Source: Methylibium petroleiphilum PM1
GTDB taxonomy: Bacteria; Pseudomonadota; Gammaproteobacteria; Burkholderiales; Burkholderiaceae_C
DNA length: 64,000 nt
Assembly: GCF_000015725.1 (NCBI RefSeq)
Contig: NC_008825.1
Coordinates: 2,046,001-2,110,000, forward strand
Direction of reading: 5' to 3'
The notes beneath the pieces were generated by a model, which ran no database searches, was not told the DNA's origin, and worked only from the letters and a program-made list of their open reading frames with translations. A program made the position numbers and the translations under genes. Below, one piece after another: positions 56,357 through 64,000 of the stretch (within the stretch, counting starts at the first letter, position 1; each line of letters begins with the position of its first letter).

Positions 56357-58314
56357 AGACGGCGCCGATCACGCCAGGCCGCCTGGCCTTCTCACCCGAC
56401 GGCGTGCCGCTGGCGCCGGAGTTCGGCGATGTCTACCACCCGGCGGCGGGCGCGCTGCAGCAGGCGCACCACGTCTTCCTCGGCGGTAACCGGCTGCCGG
56501 CGCGCTGGGGCGGTCGCGGGCGCTTCGTGATCCTCGAGACCGGCTTCGGCCTGGGCAACAACTTCCTCGCCACCTGGGACGCCTGGCAACGTGACCCGCA
56601 GCGCTGCGAGCGGCTGGTGTTCGTCTCGATCGAGAAGCATCCGCTGACGCGCGAGGACCTGGCTCGTGCGCACGCGGCTTCACCGCTGCCCGAATTGGCC
56701 CGTGCACTGGTTTCGGCCTGGCCCTTGTCGACGCCGAATTTGCATCCGATCGCCTTCGAAGGCGGTCGCGTGCAACTGCTGCTGGGTTTCGGTGACGTGG
56801 CCTTGCTGCTGCCGCAATTGGTGGTGTCGGTCGACGCCTTCTTCCTCGACGGGTTCGCCCCGGCCCGCAATCCTGAGATGTGGGAGCCGCGCCGGCTTCA
56901 GCGCCTGGGCCGGCTCGCCGCGCCCGGCGCAACCGCGGCGACCTGGAGCGCTGCGCGGGTCGTGCGTGACGGGCTCTCGGCAGCCGGCTTCACGGTGGAA
57001 ACCACAGCCGGTACCGGCGGCAAGCGCGACATCACGGTGGCGCGATTCACACCAAGGCACATCGCGGTGCCCCCGCCCGGTGGCTGGCATGCGCACGACG
57101 CGGCCTCACGCGAAGCCTTGGTGATCGGCGCCGGTCTGGCCGGCTGCGCGGCAGCCTGGGCGTTGTCGCAACAGGGCTGGCAGTGCCAGCTGCTGGATCG
57201 TGCGGCGGAGCCGGCCGACGTCACGTCTGGCAATCCGGCCGGCCTGTTCCACGGCAGCTTCCACCGCGACGACGGTCCGCATGCCCGCACACTGCGAGCC
57301 GCGGCACTGGCGACCGAACGCCTGGCCGGCGCGTGGATCGCGCAGGGCCGAGTGTCCGGCCAGCTCGCTGGCTGCCTGCGCCTCGAATCGAGGTGGTCGG
57401 ACGACGCGGCGCGCGCGGCAATGGCGGCCCAGCAGATCGCCCCCGGCTATATCGACTGGATGGACCGGGCCGTCGCGAGCACGCTCTCCGGCCTCGCCCT
57501 GCCGAGCGGCGCCTGGTTCTACCCGGGCGGCGGCTGGCTCGCGCCGCGCGACTATGCGCGCGAACTGCTTGCGCGCAGTGGCTCCCTCTTTCGGGGCGGC
57601 ATCGACGTGGCGACCATCGAGCGGCATAGCGGCTTGTGGCGCGTGCTCGACGAACAGCGCCAGGTGATCGCCGAAGCACCGGTGCTGGTGCTGGCCAACG
57701 GGCTCGGTGCGAACGGCCTGCTGGCCTCCGGCCGCGGTGAGGTGCCGTGGCCGCTGACGGCGGTGCGCGGACAGATCAGCAGCCTGGCGACCGACGGTCA
57801 CCCCGCCACCCTGCCCTGCCCGCGCCTGCCGGTCGCCGGCGGCGGCTATGTGCTGCCGCAGACGGGCGGTCGGCTGCTCTTCGGCGCCACCAGCCAGCCC
57901 GACGACATCGATCCCGCGCTGCGCGATGCCGACCACCGATTCAATCTGCAACAGCTCGCAGGACTGTCGGGCTGCGACGTCGAAGCCTGGTCCAGCCTGC
58001 CCTGGCAGGGCCGCGTGGGGTGGCGCGCAGTGACGAGCGATCGGCTGCCGCTGATCGGTGCAGTGCCCGACCTGGAGGCGCTGGACCGCACTTCGCGCGC
58101 CGACCAGCCGCGCTTCGTGCCGCGCCAGCGCGACGCGCGAGGCGGTCTCTATGTCTTCACCGGCCTCGGTTCGCGCGGCATCACCTGGGCCGCGCTCGGT
58201 GGCCAGTTGCTGGCCTCGTGGATCAGCGGCGCGCCCTGCCCGCTCGAAGCCGATCTGCGCGACGCGCTCGACCCCGCGCGCTACGCGCTGCCGCGCTGGC
58301 GCAGCGACTCGTAG
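56353..58314 (+). CDS. mnmC: Bifunctional tRNA mnm5s2U synthesis enzyme MnmC
   Basis: Converts cmnm5s2U to nm5s2U (FAD oxidase) and then mnm5s2U (SAM methyltransferase) in tRNA wobble position. 653 residues: N-terminal DUF752 methyltransferase (about 1-240, with VILETGFGLGNNFLATW and DAFFLDGFAPARNPEMW), then the FAD domain starting at LVIGAGLAGCAAAW (about 255) and ending with YVFTGLGSRGITWAALGGQL. The last 34 bases overlap the convergent methyltransferase gene. Confidence 0.95.
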   Translation: MKTAPITPGRLAFSPDGVPLAPEFGDVYHPAAGALQQAHHVFLGGNRLPARWGGRGRFVILETGFGLGNNFLATWDAWQRDPQRCERLVFVSIEKHPLTREDLARAHAASPLPELARALVSAWPLSTPNLHPIAFEGGRVQLLLGFGDVALLLPQLVVSVDAFFLDGFAPARNPEMWEPRRLQRLGRLAAPGATAATWSAARVVRDGLSAAGFTVETTAGTGGKRDITVARFTPRHIAVPPPGGWHAHDAASREALVIGAGLAGCAAAWALSQQGWQCQLLDRAAEPADVTSGNPAGLFHGSFHRDDGPHARTLRAAALATERLAGAWIAQGRVSGQLAGCLRLESRWSDDAARAAMAAQQIAPGYIDWMDRAVASTLSGLALPSGAWFYPGGGWLAPRDYARELLARSGSLFRGGIDVATIERHSGLWRVLDEQRQVIAEAPVLVLANGLGANGLLASGRGEVPWPLTAVRGQISSLATDGHPATLPCPRLPVAGGGYVLPQTGGRLLFGATSQPDDIDPALRDADHRFNLQQLAGLSGCDVEAWSSLPWQGRVGWRAVTSDRLPLIGAVPDLEALDRTSRADQPRFVPRQRDARGGLYVFTGLGSRGITWAALGGQLLASWISGAPCPLEADLRDALDPARYALPRWRSDS

Positions 58315-59066
58315 AGGCAGATCGCGGCGGCAGCAGCCACGTTCAGCGATTCCTGGCCGCCCGGCTGCGGGATGCGCCGCGTTTCGCTGCAGCGCGCCAG
58401 CAGCGCCTTGCCGACGCCCTGGCCTTCGTGCCCGAGCACCCAGCCACAGGGACTCGGCAATCGTCCCTCGGCCAGCGCGAGGCCGGCGTGGGAACTGGTG
58501 GCCAGCAGCGGCACGCCCAGCGCGTCCAGGTCTCCGACCTCGGCCGATTCGACCAGGTGCAGCGCGAAATGCGCGCCCATGCCGGCGCGCAGCACTTTCG
58601 ACGACCACAGCGCCGCGGTTCCCTTGAGCGCGACGACCTGCGCCACGCCGAGCGCTGCTGCACTGCGCAGGACGCTGCCGACGTTGCCGGCATCCTGCAG
58701 CCGGTCGAGCACGACGGTCGCCACCCCCGCCTGCACCGCCGTCGCCTCGGTCGCGTGATCGAGCACGAAGCCCAGCCGGGCCGGCGACTCCAGGCCGCTG
58801 AGTTGCGCGAACAGCGCGTCGGCCACGACCGCGATGCGCGGCGCCGCTCGCGCCAGCCGCTGCAACCGCGGATCGACCCAACCAGCCTCGCTGACCACCG
58901 CCTGCGCCGGCACGACGCCGCGCGACACGCAGGCCTCGCACAGATGGTCGCCCTCGAGCCAGACCGCGCCGAGCTTGCGGTAGGCCCCCGGGTCCTGCGC
59001 CAGCTTGCGCAGCCGCACGAGCAGCGCGTTGTCGCGCGAGCTGATGAACTGAGGGCCGCTGGTCAC
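58281..59066 (-). CDS. SPOUT (TrmH-family) RNA 2'-O-methyltransferase
   Basis: 261 residues. N-terminal L7Ae-like RNA-binding part ([19 protein letters not shown] to about 100), then the SpoU/TrmH knot domain with [20 protein letters not shown] (motif 1), [10 protein letters not shown] (motif 2) and [20 protein letters not shown] (motif 3). Substrate could be 23S rRNA or tRNA. Its start overlaps rnhB's stop by four bases, ending the lpxB-rnhB transcript. It overlaps mnmC by 34 bases. Confidence 0.9.
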   Translation of the reverse strand: MTSGPQFISSRDNALLVRLRKLAQDPGAYRKLGAVWLEGDHLCEACVSRGVVPAQAVVSEAGWVDPRLQRLARAAPRIAVVADALFAQLSGLESPARLGFVLDHATEATAVQAGVATVVLDRLQDAGNVGSVLRSAAALGVAQVVALKGTAALWSSKVLRAGMGAHFALHLVESAEVGDLDALGVPLLATSSHAGLALAEGRLPSPCGWVLGHEGQGVGKALLARCSETRRIPQPGGQESLNVAAAAAICLYESLRQRGSA

Positions 59067-59716
59067 GGCCGCCGCTCCAGCAACACCTCGCGCACCGGCG
59101 CGAAGCTGCGTCGGTGCGCGCCGCAGGCCCCGTGGACGCGCAGCGCCGCAAGGTGGTCGGGCGTCGGGTAGCCCTTATGGCCCGCGAAGCCGTACTGCGG
59201 GTGCGCCTCGTGCAGCGCGAGGCAGAGACGGTCGCGATGCACCTTGGCGAGGATCGACGCCGCCGAGATCGCAGCCACCTTCGCGTCCCCCTTGACGATG
59301 GCCTCGGCCGGCACCTGCAACACCGGCAGCCGGTTGCCGTCGACCAGCACCTTGTTCGGCCGCAGCCGCAGGCCCGCAACCGCGCGGCGCATCGCCAGCA
59401 GCGTGGCCTGCAGGATGTTGAGCGTGTCGATCTCCTCGACGCTGGCCTCGGCGATGCAGCAGCACAGCGCCTTCGCGCGGATCTCGTCGAACAGCCGCTC
59501 GCGCACCCGCTCGCTCAGGACCTTGGAGTCACCCAGGCCGCGGATCGGCTGCACGTCATCGAGGATCACCGCCGCGGCCACCACCGGCCCGGCCAGCGGC
59601 CCGCGGCCGGCTTCGTCGACACCGGCCAGCAGGCCCGGGACGTCCCATGACAGGCCGAGCTGCCGGTCGGTCGGCAGGCCCGGCGCCTCAGCCCGCGATG
59701 ACTTGCGCGATCGCAT
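59063..59716 (-). CDS. rnhB: Ribonuclease HII
   Basis: Removes RNA from RNA-DNA hybrids and single ribonucleotides in DNA. 217 residues with [21 protein letters not shown] (two catalytic acids), [16 protein letters not shown] and the C-terminal [19 protein letters not shown]. It overlaps the end of lpxB by 29 bases and is in the classical lpxA-lpxB-rnhB order. Confidence 0.95.
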   Translation of the reverse strand: MRSRKSSRAEAPGLPTDRQLGLSWDVPGLLAGVDEAGRGPLAGPVVAAAVILDDVQPIRGLGDSKVLSERVRERLFDEIRAKALCCCIAEASVEEIDTLNILQATLLAMRRAVAGLRLRPNKVLVDGNRLPVLQVPAEAIVKGDAKVAAISAASILAKVHRDRLCLALHEAHPQYGFAGHKGYPTPDHLAALRVHGACGAHRRSFAPVREVLLERRP

Positions 59717-60818
59717 CGGTGGCGGCGCGAGCGGTGTCGCGCCGGAGCAGGAAATGGAGCTCTGTAAAGCGCCCCGCGATGCGCTCGCAGGCAGCCGGAT
59801 CGTCGAGCCAGCGCAGCGTTTCGGTGGCCAGCGCGTCCGGCGTCATCGCGTGCTGCAGCAGTTCGGGAACGACAAAGTCCTCGCTCAGCACGTTCGGCAG
59901 GCCCACCCAGGGCTGGTAGCGCATGTGGCGCATCACCTGCCAGTTGAGCCAGTGGACGCGGTAGCCGATCACCATCGGCCGTTTGAACAACGCGGCTTCC
60001 AGCGTGGCGGTGCCGCTGGCCACCATCACCACGTCGCTGGCGGCCATCACCTCGTGCGAACGGCCGTCGACCAGCTCCACCGCCTCCTGCGCACCGGCTT
60101 CGGCCACCGCCGCCTCGACCATCGCACGCAGGCCGGGCGCGACCGGCAGCAGGCAGCGCAGGCCAGGCCGCGCCGTGCGCAGCCGCCGTGCGGCGCGCAG
60201 GAAGTCGGGAGCAATGTGGCGGATCTCGCCGCGGCGGCTACCGGGCATCACGGCCACCACGGTCTCGCCGTCACCCAGGCCAAGCGCAGCGCGAGCGGCG
60301 GCGCGCGGTACGTCCAACGGAATCGCATCGGCCAGTGGATGGCCCACGTAGCTGGCGGGCACGCCTGCCTTCGCCAGCAGCGCCGGCTCGAACGGAAAGA
60401 GGCACAGCACATGGTCGGCCGACGCGGCCAGCTTGTGCACCCGCCCGCCGCGCCAGGCCCAGATCGACGGGCAGACGAAGTGGATGGTCTTGAGCCCGGC
60501 TGCCTTCAGGCGTGCCTCGAGGCCGAGGTTGAAATCGGGCGCATCGATGCCGATGAAAGCCGAAGGGCGCTGCGCCAGCAGACGGTCGCCGAGCTCGGTA
60601 CGCAGCGCGACGAGCTGGCGGTAGACCCTCAGCGCCTCGGCGTAGCCGTGCACCGAAAGTCGCTCGCTGGGCCACCAGGCCTCGAAGCCCTGGGCCACCA
60701 TGTCGGGGCCGCCGATACCGGCCGCCTGCAGCGTCGGCCAGCGGGCCTTCAGGCCCCCCATCAACAAGCCGGCGAGCAGGTCGCCAGAGGCTTCGCCAGC
60801 GACCATGCCGAGCTGCAT
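59688..60818 (-). CDS. lpxB: Lipid-A-disaccharide synthase
   Basis: GT-B glycosyltransferase joining UDP-2,3-diacyl-GlcN to lipid X in lipid A biosynthesis. 376 residues with [14 protein letters not shown] at the start, [31 protein letters not shown] and [12 protein letters not shown] (catalytic core). ATG at 60818, 7 bp after lpxA. Confidence 0.96.
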   Translation of the reverse strand: MQLGMVAGEASGDLLAGLLMGGLKARWPTLQAAGIGGPDMVAQGFEAWWPSERLSVHGYAEALRVYRQLVALRTELGDRLLAQRPSAFIGIDAPDFNLGLEARLKAAGLKTIHFVCPSIWAWRGGRVHKLAASADHVLCLFPFEPALLAKAGVPASYVGHPLADAIPLDVPRAAARAALGLGDGETVVAVMPGSRRGEIRHIAPDFLRAARRLRTARPGLRCLLPVAPGLRAMVEAAVAEAGAQEAVELVDGRSHEVMAASDVVMVASGTATLEAALFKRPMVIGYRVHWLNWQVMRHMRYQPWVGLPNVLSEDFVVPELLQHAMTPDALATETLRWLDDPAACERIAGRFTELHFLLRRDTARAATDAIAQVIAG

Positions 60819-60825
60819 GGTGGTG

Positions 60826-61614
60826 CTATCTGACGATGCCGCGCTTGGAGGCCGCGAGGAAATCGAGCATCAGCCCGAGATCCTCATCACCGCCGTCGAC
60901 ACCGCCCTGCAATGCGGCGATGGACGCCTTCGACTCGTCGAGCGTCAGCCCCTTGCGATAGAGCAGGCGGTGCATCTGCTTGACCTGGGCAATGCGCTCC
61001 GCGCCGAAGCCGCGCCGGCGCAGCCCCTCGACGTTGAAGCCGCGCACCTCGGCCGGGTTGCCGTCGACCATCATGAAGGGGGGCACGTCCTGCGACAGCG
61101 CGGTCTGGAAACCGGCCATCGCGTGCGCGCCGATCTTCACGAACTGATGCACGCCGGTGAGGCCGCCGATGATGACCCAGTCGCCCACGTGCACATGGCC
61201 GGCCAGCGTGGCGTTATTGGCCAGGATGCACTGGCTGCCGAGCTGCACGTCGTGCGCGATGTGCACGTAGGCCATCACCCAGTTATCGTTGCCGACGCGG
61301 GTGACGCCGCTGTCCTGCGCGGTGCCGCAGTTGAAGGTGCAGAACTCGCGGATGGTATTGCGGTCGCCGATCTCGAGCCGGGTGGGCTCGCCAGCGTATT
61401 TCTTGTCCTGCGGTGCCGCGCCGATGGAGCAGAACTGCCAGATGCGGTTGTCGGTCCCGATCGTCGTGTGGCCCTCGATCACGCAGTGCGCACCGATCGT
61501 GGTGCTGGCACCGATGCTCACGTGGGGACCGATGACCGCATACGGCCCGACCTGGACGTCGGGCGCGAGCTGCGCCTGCGGATCGACGATCGCGGAGGGA
61601 TGGACCGTGCTCAT
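60826..61614 (-). CDS. lpxA: UDP-N-acetylglucosamine O-acyltransferase
   Basis: First enzyme of lipid A synthesis. 262 residues of left-handed beta-helix hexapeptide repeats ([17 protein letters not shown]-like start: [10 protein letters not shown]), catalytic His in [10 protein letters not shown] region and the C-terminal helical part ([18 protein letters not shown]). ATG at 61614, 11 bp after fabZ. Confidence 0.96.
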   Translation of the reverse strand: MSTVHPSAIVDPQAQLAPDVQVGPYAVIGPHVSIGASTTIGAHCVIEGHTTIGTDNRIWQFCSIGAAPQDKKYAGEPTRLEIGDRNTIREFCTFNCGTAQDSGVTRVGNDNWVMAYVHIAHDVQLGSQCILANNATLAGHVHVGDWVIIGGLTGVHQFVKIGAHAMAGFQTALSQDVPPFMMVDGNPAEVRGFNVEGLRRRGFGAERIAQVKQMHRLLYRKGLTLDESKASIAALQGGVDGGDEDLGLMLDFLAASKRGIVR

Positions 61615-61625
61615 CGCCGGCGCCT

Positions 61626-62066
61626 TCAGGCGACGCTGCGCATCGTGCACATCAGCTCGGCACCGCAGGCCAGTTCCCCGGCGACCGTGGCGCGTGCCTT
61701 GAACTTGTGGATGCCGCCGCGGACGCGATCGGCCTCGACCTCGAGGATCAGCTGGTCGCCGGGCTCCACAGGCCGCTTGAAGCGCGCACCGTCGATGCCG
61801 ACGAAATAGATCACCGAGTTCTTGTCGGACTGCAGGTTGTTGTCGGCAAAGCTCAGCAACGCGGCGGCCTGCGCCAGCGCCTCCAGCATCAGCACGCCCG
61901 GCATCACCGGCCGGTGCGGAAAGTGCCCGACGAAGAACGGCTCGTTGATCGTGACGTTCTTCAGCGCCTTGATGCGCACGCCGGCCTCGACCTCCAGCAC
62001 CCGGTCCACCAGCAGGAACGGATAGCGATGCGGCAGTTTCTCGAGGATCTGGTGAATGTCCATCAT
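61626..62066 (-). CDS. fabZ: 3-hydroxyacyl-ACP dehydratase FabZ
   Basis: 146-residue hotdog-fold dehydratase of fatty acid synthesis: [13 protein letters not shown], then [22 protein letters not shown] with the catalytic His, and [19 protein letters not shown]. Starts with two consecutive ATG codons (62066 and 62063), the first overlapping the lpxD stop. Confidence 0.96.
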   Translation of the reverse strand: MMDIHQILEKLPHRYPFLLVDRVLEVEAGVRIKALKNVTINEPFFVGHFPHRPVMPGVLMLEALAQAAALLSFADNNLQSDKNSVIYFVGIDGARFKRPVEPGDQLILEVEADRVRGGIHKFKARATVAGELACGAELMCTMRSVA

Positions 62067-63160
62067 GGCGTGTTCTCGGCGCCGTTCGCGTCGGCGGCGC
62101 CTGGTTCTTGGTCGGAAGCGGCAGCGGCCTGGCGCTCCAGTGCGCGGATGCGCTCGCGCAGCGCCGGCAACTGGCGCAGCGTGACCGCGGTCTTTTCCCA
62201 CGCGCGATTCTCGGCCAGCGGGAAGATGCCGGTGTACACGCCGGGCTTGTCGATCGAGCGCAGCACGGCCGTGTGAGCCGAGACGTGCACACCGTCGGCG
62301 ATGCTCACGTGGCCGACCACGCCGGCGCCGCCACCGAAGGTGCAGCCTTCGCCGATGCGCGTGCTGCCGGCCACGCCGGTGAAGGCGGCCATCGCAGTGC
62401 CCCGGCCGATTCGCACGTTGTGGGCGATCTGGATCAAGTTGTCGAGCTTCACGCCGTCCTCGATCACGGTGTCGCCGAGCGCACCGCGGTCGATGCAGGT
62501 GTTGGCGCCGATCTCCACGTCGTCGCCGATGCGCACGGCGCCCAGTTGCTCGATCTTCACGTAGCCGTGCTCGCGGCTCGGCGCGAAGCCGAAGCCGTCG
62601 GCGCCGATGACGGCACCGCTGTGGACGATGCAGCGGGCACCGACCACGCACTCGAACGCCAGGGTCACGCGCGGATGCAGCCGAGTGCCTGCGCCGACGC
62701 GCGCCGCGCGCCCGACGAAGCACTGCGCACCGATCTCCGCACCGTCGTCGATCTGCGCGCCGGCCTCGACGACCGCCAGCGCGCCGATGCTGACGCCAGC
62801 GCCAAGCCGTGCGCCGGGATCGACCACCGCGCTCGGGTGCACCCCGGTGACCGCTGCCGGCCGCACGCGCCGCGCCCACCATTGGGTCAGGCGCGCGAAA
62901 TAGAGATAGGGATCGGGCGTGACGATCGCCGCACCGCGGGCCACCGCTTCGTCACGCAGGGCCGGCGCCACGATCACGCAGCCTGCCGAACTGCCGGCCA
63001 GCTGGGCGCGGTAGCGCGGATTGGCCAGAAAGGAGATGGTGGCGGCGTCGGCGTCCTCGAGCGGCCCGATGCGGGCGATGTCGAGTGACTTCGGGCCGAT
63101 CAGTTCGCCGCCGAGTGCTGCGGCGATGTCGCCGAGCGTGACCTCTGCCGAGTCGATCAC
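62063..63160 (-). CDS. lpxD: UDP-3-O-acylglucosamine N-acyltransferase
   Basis: Third step of lipid A synthesis. 365 residues: N-terminal uridine-binding domain ([23 protein letters not shown]), hexapeptide beta-helix ([61 protein letters not shown]) and a C-terminal helix. The start is GTG at 63160, 16 bp after the Skp gene. Confidence 0.95.
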   Translation of the reverse strand: MIDSAEVTLGDIAAALGGELIGPKSLDIARIGPLEDADAATISFLANPRYRAQLAGSSAGCVIVAPALRDEAVARGAAIVTPDPYLYFARLTQWWARRVRPAAVTGVHPSAVVDPGARLGAGVSIGALAVVEAGAQIDDGAEIGAQCFVGRAARVGAGTRLHPRVTLAFECVVGARCIVHSGAVIGADGFGFAPSREHGYVKIEQLGAVRIGDDVEIGANTCIDRGALGDTVIEDGVKLDNLIQIAHNVRIGRGTAMAAFTGVAGSTRIGEGCTFGGGAGVVGHVSIADGVHVSAHTAVLRSIDKPGVYTGIFPLAENRAWEKTAVTLRQLPALRERIRALERQAAAASDQEPGAADANGAENTP

Positions 63161-63176
63161 CGCGCGGCCACGCGCC

Positions 63177-63686
63177 TCACTTCGCGCCGTTCAGCGCCTT
63201 GATCACCTTGTCGGTGATGTCGACGCGCGGACCTGCGAACACGGCTTCCTGGAGGATGACGTCGTACTTCTCGGTCTCGAAGATCTGCTTGATCACCTTG
63301 TTGGCGCGATCGACCACACCGGCGAGTTCCTCGTTCTTGCGCTGGTTCAAGTCTTCCTGGAACTCGCGCCGCTTGCGCTGGAACTCGCGATCCTGCTCGA
63401 CCAGGTCGCGCTGCCGGCGGCTGCGATCGCCTTCGGCCAGGGTGGGAGCATCCTTTTCGAGTTTTTCCGAAGCGGTCTTCAGCTTCGCAGCGACGTCCGC
63501 CAATTCCTTCTCGCGCTTGGAGAACTCGGACTCCAGCTTGGCCTGGGCCGCCTTCGCGGGGCCTGCCTCGCGCAGCACGCGTTCGCTGTTCACGTAGCCG
63601 ATCTTCAGTTCCTGCGCTGCCGCCGCCGTCACTCCGGCAGCGAGCACCGCCGCGGCAAGCATCGGCATCAATGACAAGGTCTTCAT
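63177..63686 (-). CDS. skp: Periplasmic chaperone Skp/OmpH
   Basis: Holds unfolded outer-membrane proteins on the way to BAM. 169 residues: Sec signal peptide (to about A24), then [20 protein letters not shown] and long charged coiled-coil arms ([36 protein letters not shown]). It overlaps the bamA stop codon by one base. Confidence 0.94.
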   Translation of the reverse strand: MKTLSLMPMLAAAVLAAGVTAAAAQELKIGYVNSERVLREAGPAKAAQAKLESEFSKREKELADVAAKLKTASEKLEKDAPTLAEGDRSRRQRDLVEQDREFQRKRREFQEDLNQRKNEELAGVVDRANKVIKQIFETEKYDVILQEAVFAGPRVDITDKVIKALNGAK

Positions 63687-64000
63687 CAGAACGCGGTCCC
63701 GATCTGGAATTGCAACTTTTGAATTCTATCCTGCGCAAACTTGCGCACCGGCTGGCCGTAGCTGATCTTGAGCGGCCCGACCGGCGAGACCCAACTCAGG
63801 CCGATGCCGGCCGCGGCACGCAGGTCGCCGAGGCTGAGCTTCTCGTCCTCGCCCCACACGTTGCCGGCGTCGAGATAGCCGAACAGGCGCAGCGTGCGGT
63901 CGTTGCCCGAGCCCGGCACCGGGACGTAGAACTCGGCATTCAGGTTGAGCTTGCGGTTGCCGCCGATGTAGGCGCCGGTCACGTCGATCGGGCCCAGCGA
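63686..64000 (-). CDS. bamA: Outer-membrane assembly factor BamA, C-terminal end only
   Basis: The last 104 residues of the BamA beta-barrel; the gene continues past the right edge. Visible are GNRKLNLNAEFYVPVPG, RLFGYLDAGNVWG, SVGIGLSWVSPVGPLKISYG-like strand (here AGIGLSWVSPVGPLKISYG) and the terminal FQIGTAF with the C-terminal Phe of outer-membrane barrels. Its place before skp-lpxD-fabZ-lpxA confirms identity. Confidence 0.95.
   Translation of the reverse strand, partial: SLGPIDVTGAYIGGNRKLNLNAEFYVPVPGSGNDRTLRLFGYLDAGNVWGEDEKLSLGDLRAAAGIGLSWVSPVGPLKISYGQPVRKFAQDRIQKLQFQIGTAF

Overview
The window is high-GC DNA with a strong G/C third-position bias and looks like a chromosomal segment of a betaproteobacterium, most likely order Burkholderiales (Rubrivivax/Leptothrix/Methylibium-like; inferred, not proven). 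Support comes from the rimP-nusA-infB-rbfA-truB-typA block, an EF-P with Arg32 next to its rhamnosyltransferase EarP, a CysB-type regulator, lptFG opposite pepA-holC, and the bamA-skp-lpxD-fabZ-lpxA-lpxB-rnhB envelope operon. No rRNA, CRISPR array, insertion sequence or integrase was seen. Three tRNA genes are present: Ser-GGA, His-GTG and Val-TAC.

Layout. 1-3.1 kb: the end of a putative polyamine/GABA catabolic operon (aldehyde dehydrogenase, GABA aminotransferase, glutamine-synthetase-family ligase), then an HDOD protein. 4.2-9.5 kb: periplasmic asparaginase, galE, two EamA exporters and dusA. 9.5-17.7 kb: a six-gene translation/transcription operon on the minus strand (rimP to typA) with a terminator-like attenuator in its leader. 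18-22.6 kb: fabI, a large Orn/Lys/Arg decarboxylase and an NfeD/SPFH membrane pair. 22.6-24.2 kb: small conserved or unknown proteins, two of which share a motif. 24.4-29.9 kb: the accessory region (below). 30-38 kb: a branched-chain amino acid binding protein, holC, pepA, lptFG, cbiX, cysB and a methionine aminotransferase. 38-46.6 kb: a FimV-like protein and an acyl-CoA/APH/phosphoglycerate-mutase-like cluster with a Crp/Fnr regulator. 46.7-56.4 kb: tRNA-His, ppiD, tRNA-Val, hupB, pgsA, uvrC, earP, efp and a DUF3445 gene. 56.4-64 kb: mnmC, a SPOUT methyltransferase, rnhB and the lipid A/BAM operon, cut by the window end inside bamA.

The accessory region is the part worth attention. It starts with an acrylyl-CoA-reductase-like (YhdH/AcuI) gene truncated at both ends, followed by small genes of unknown function. 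Next is a SRAP (HMCES/YedK-type) protein with a coiled-coil insertion, and then an excellent LexA box in front of two small genes. It ends in a clearly lower-GC module next to tRNA-Ser: an sce7726-family protein with PD-(D/E)XK-like residues, facing a translationally coupled pair made of a two-helix membrane protein and a beta/sce7725-family protein. This last module is the best candidate for an undescribed, possibly defence-related system. That reading rests on gene architecture and context only.
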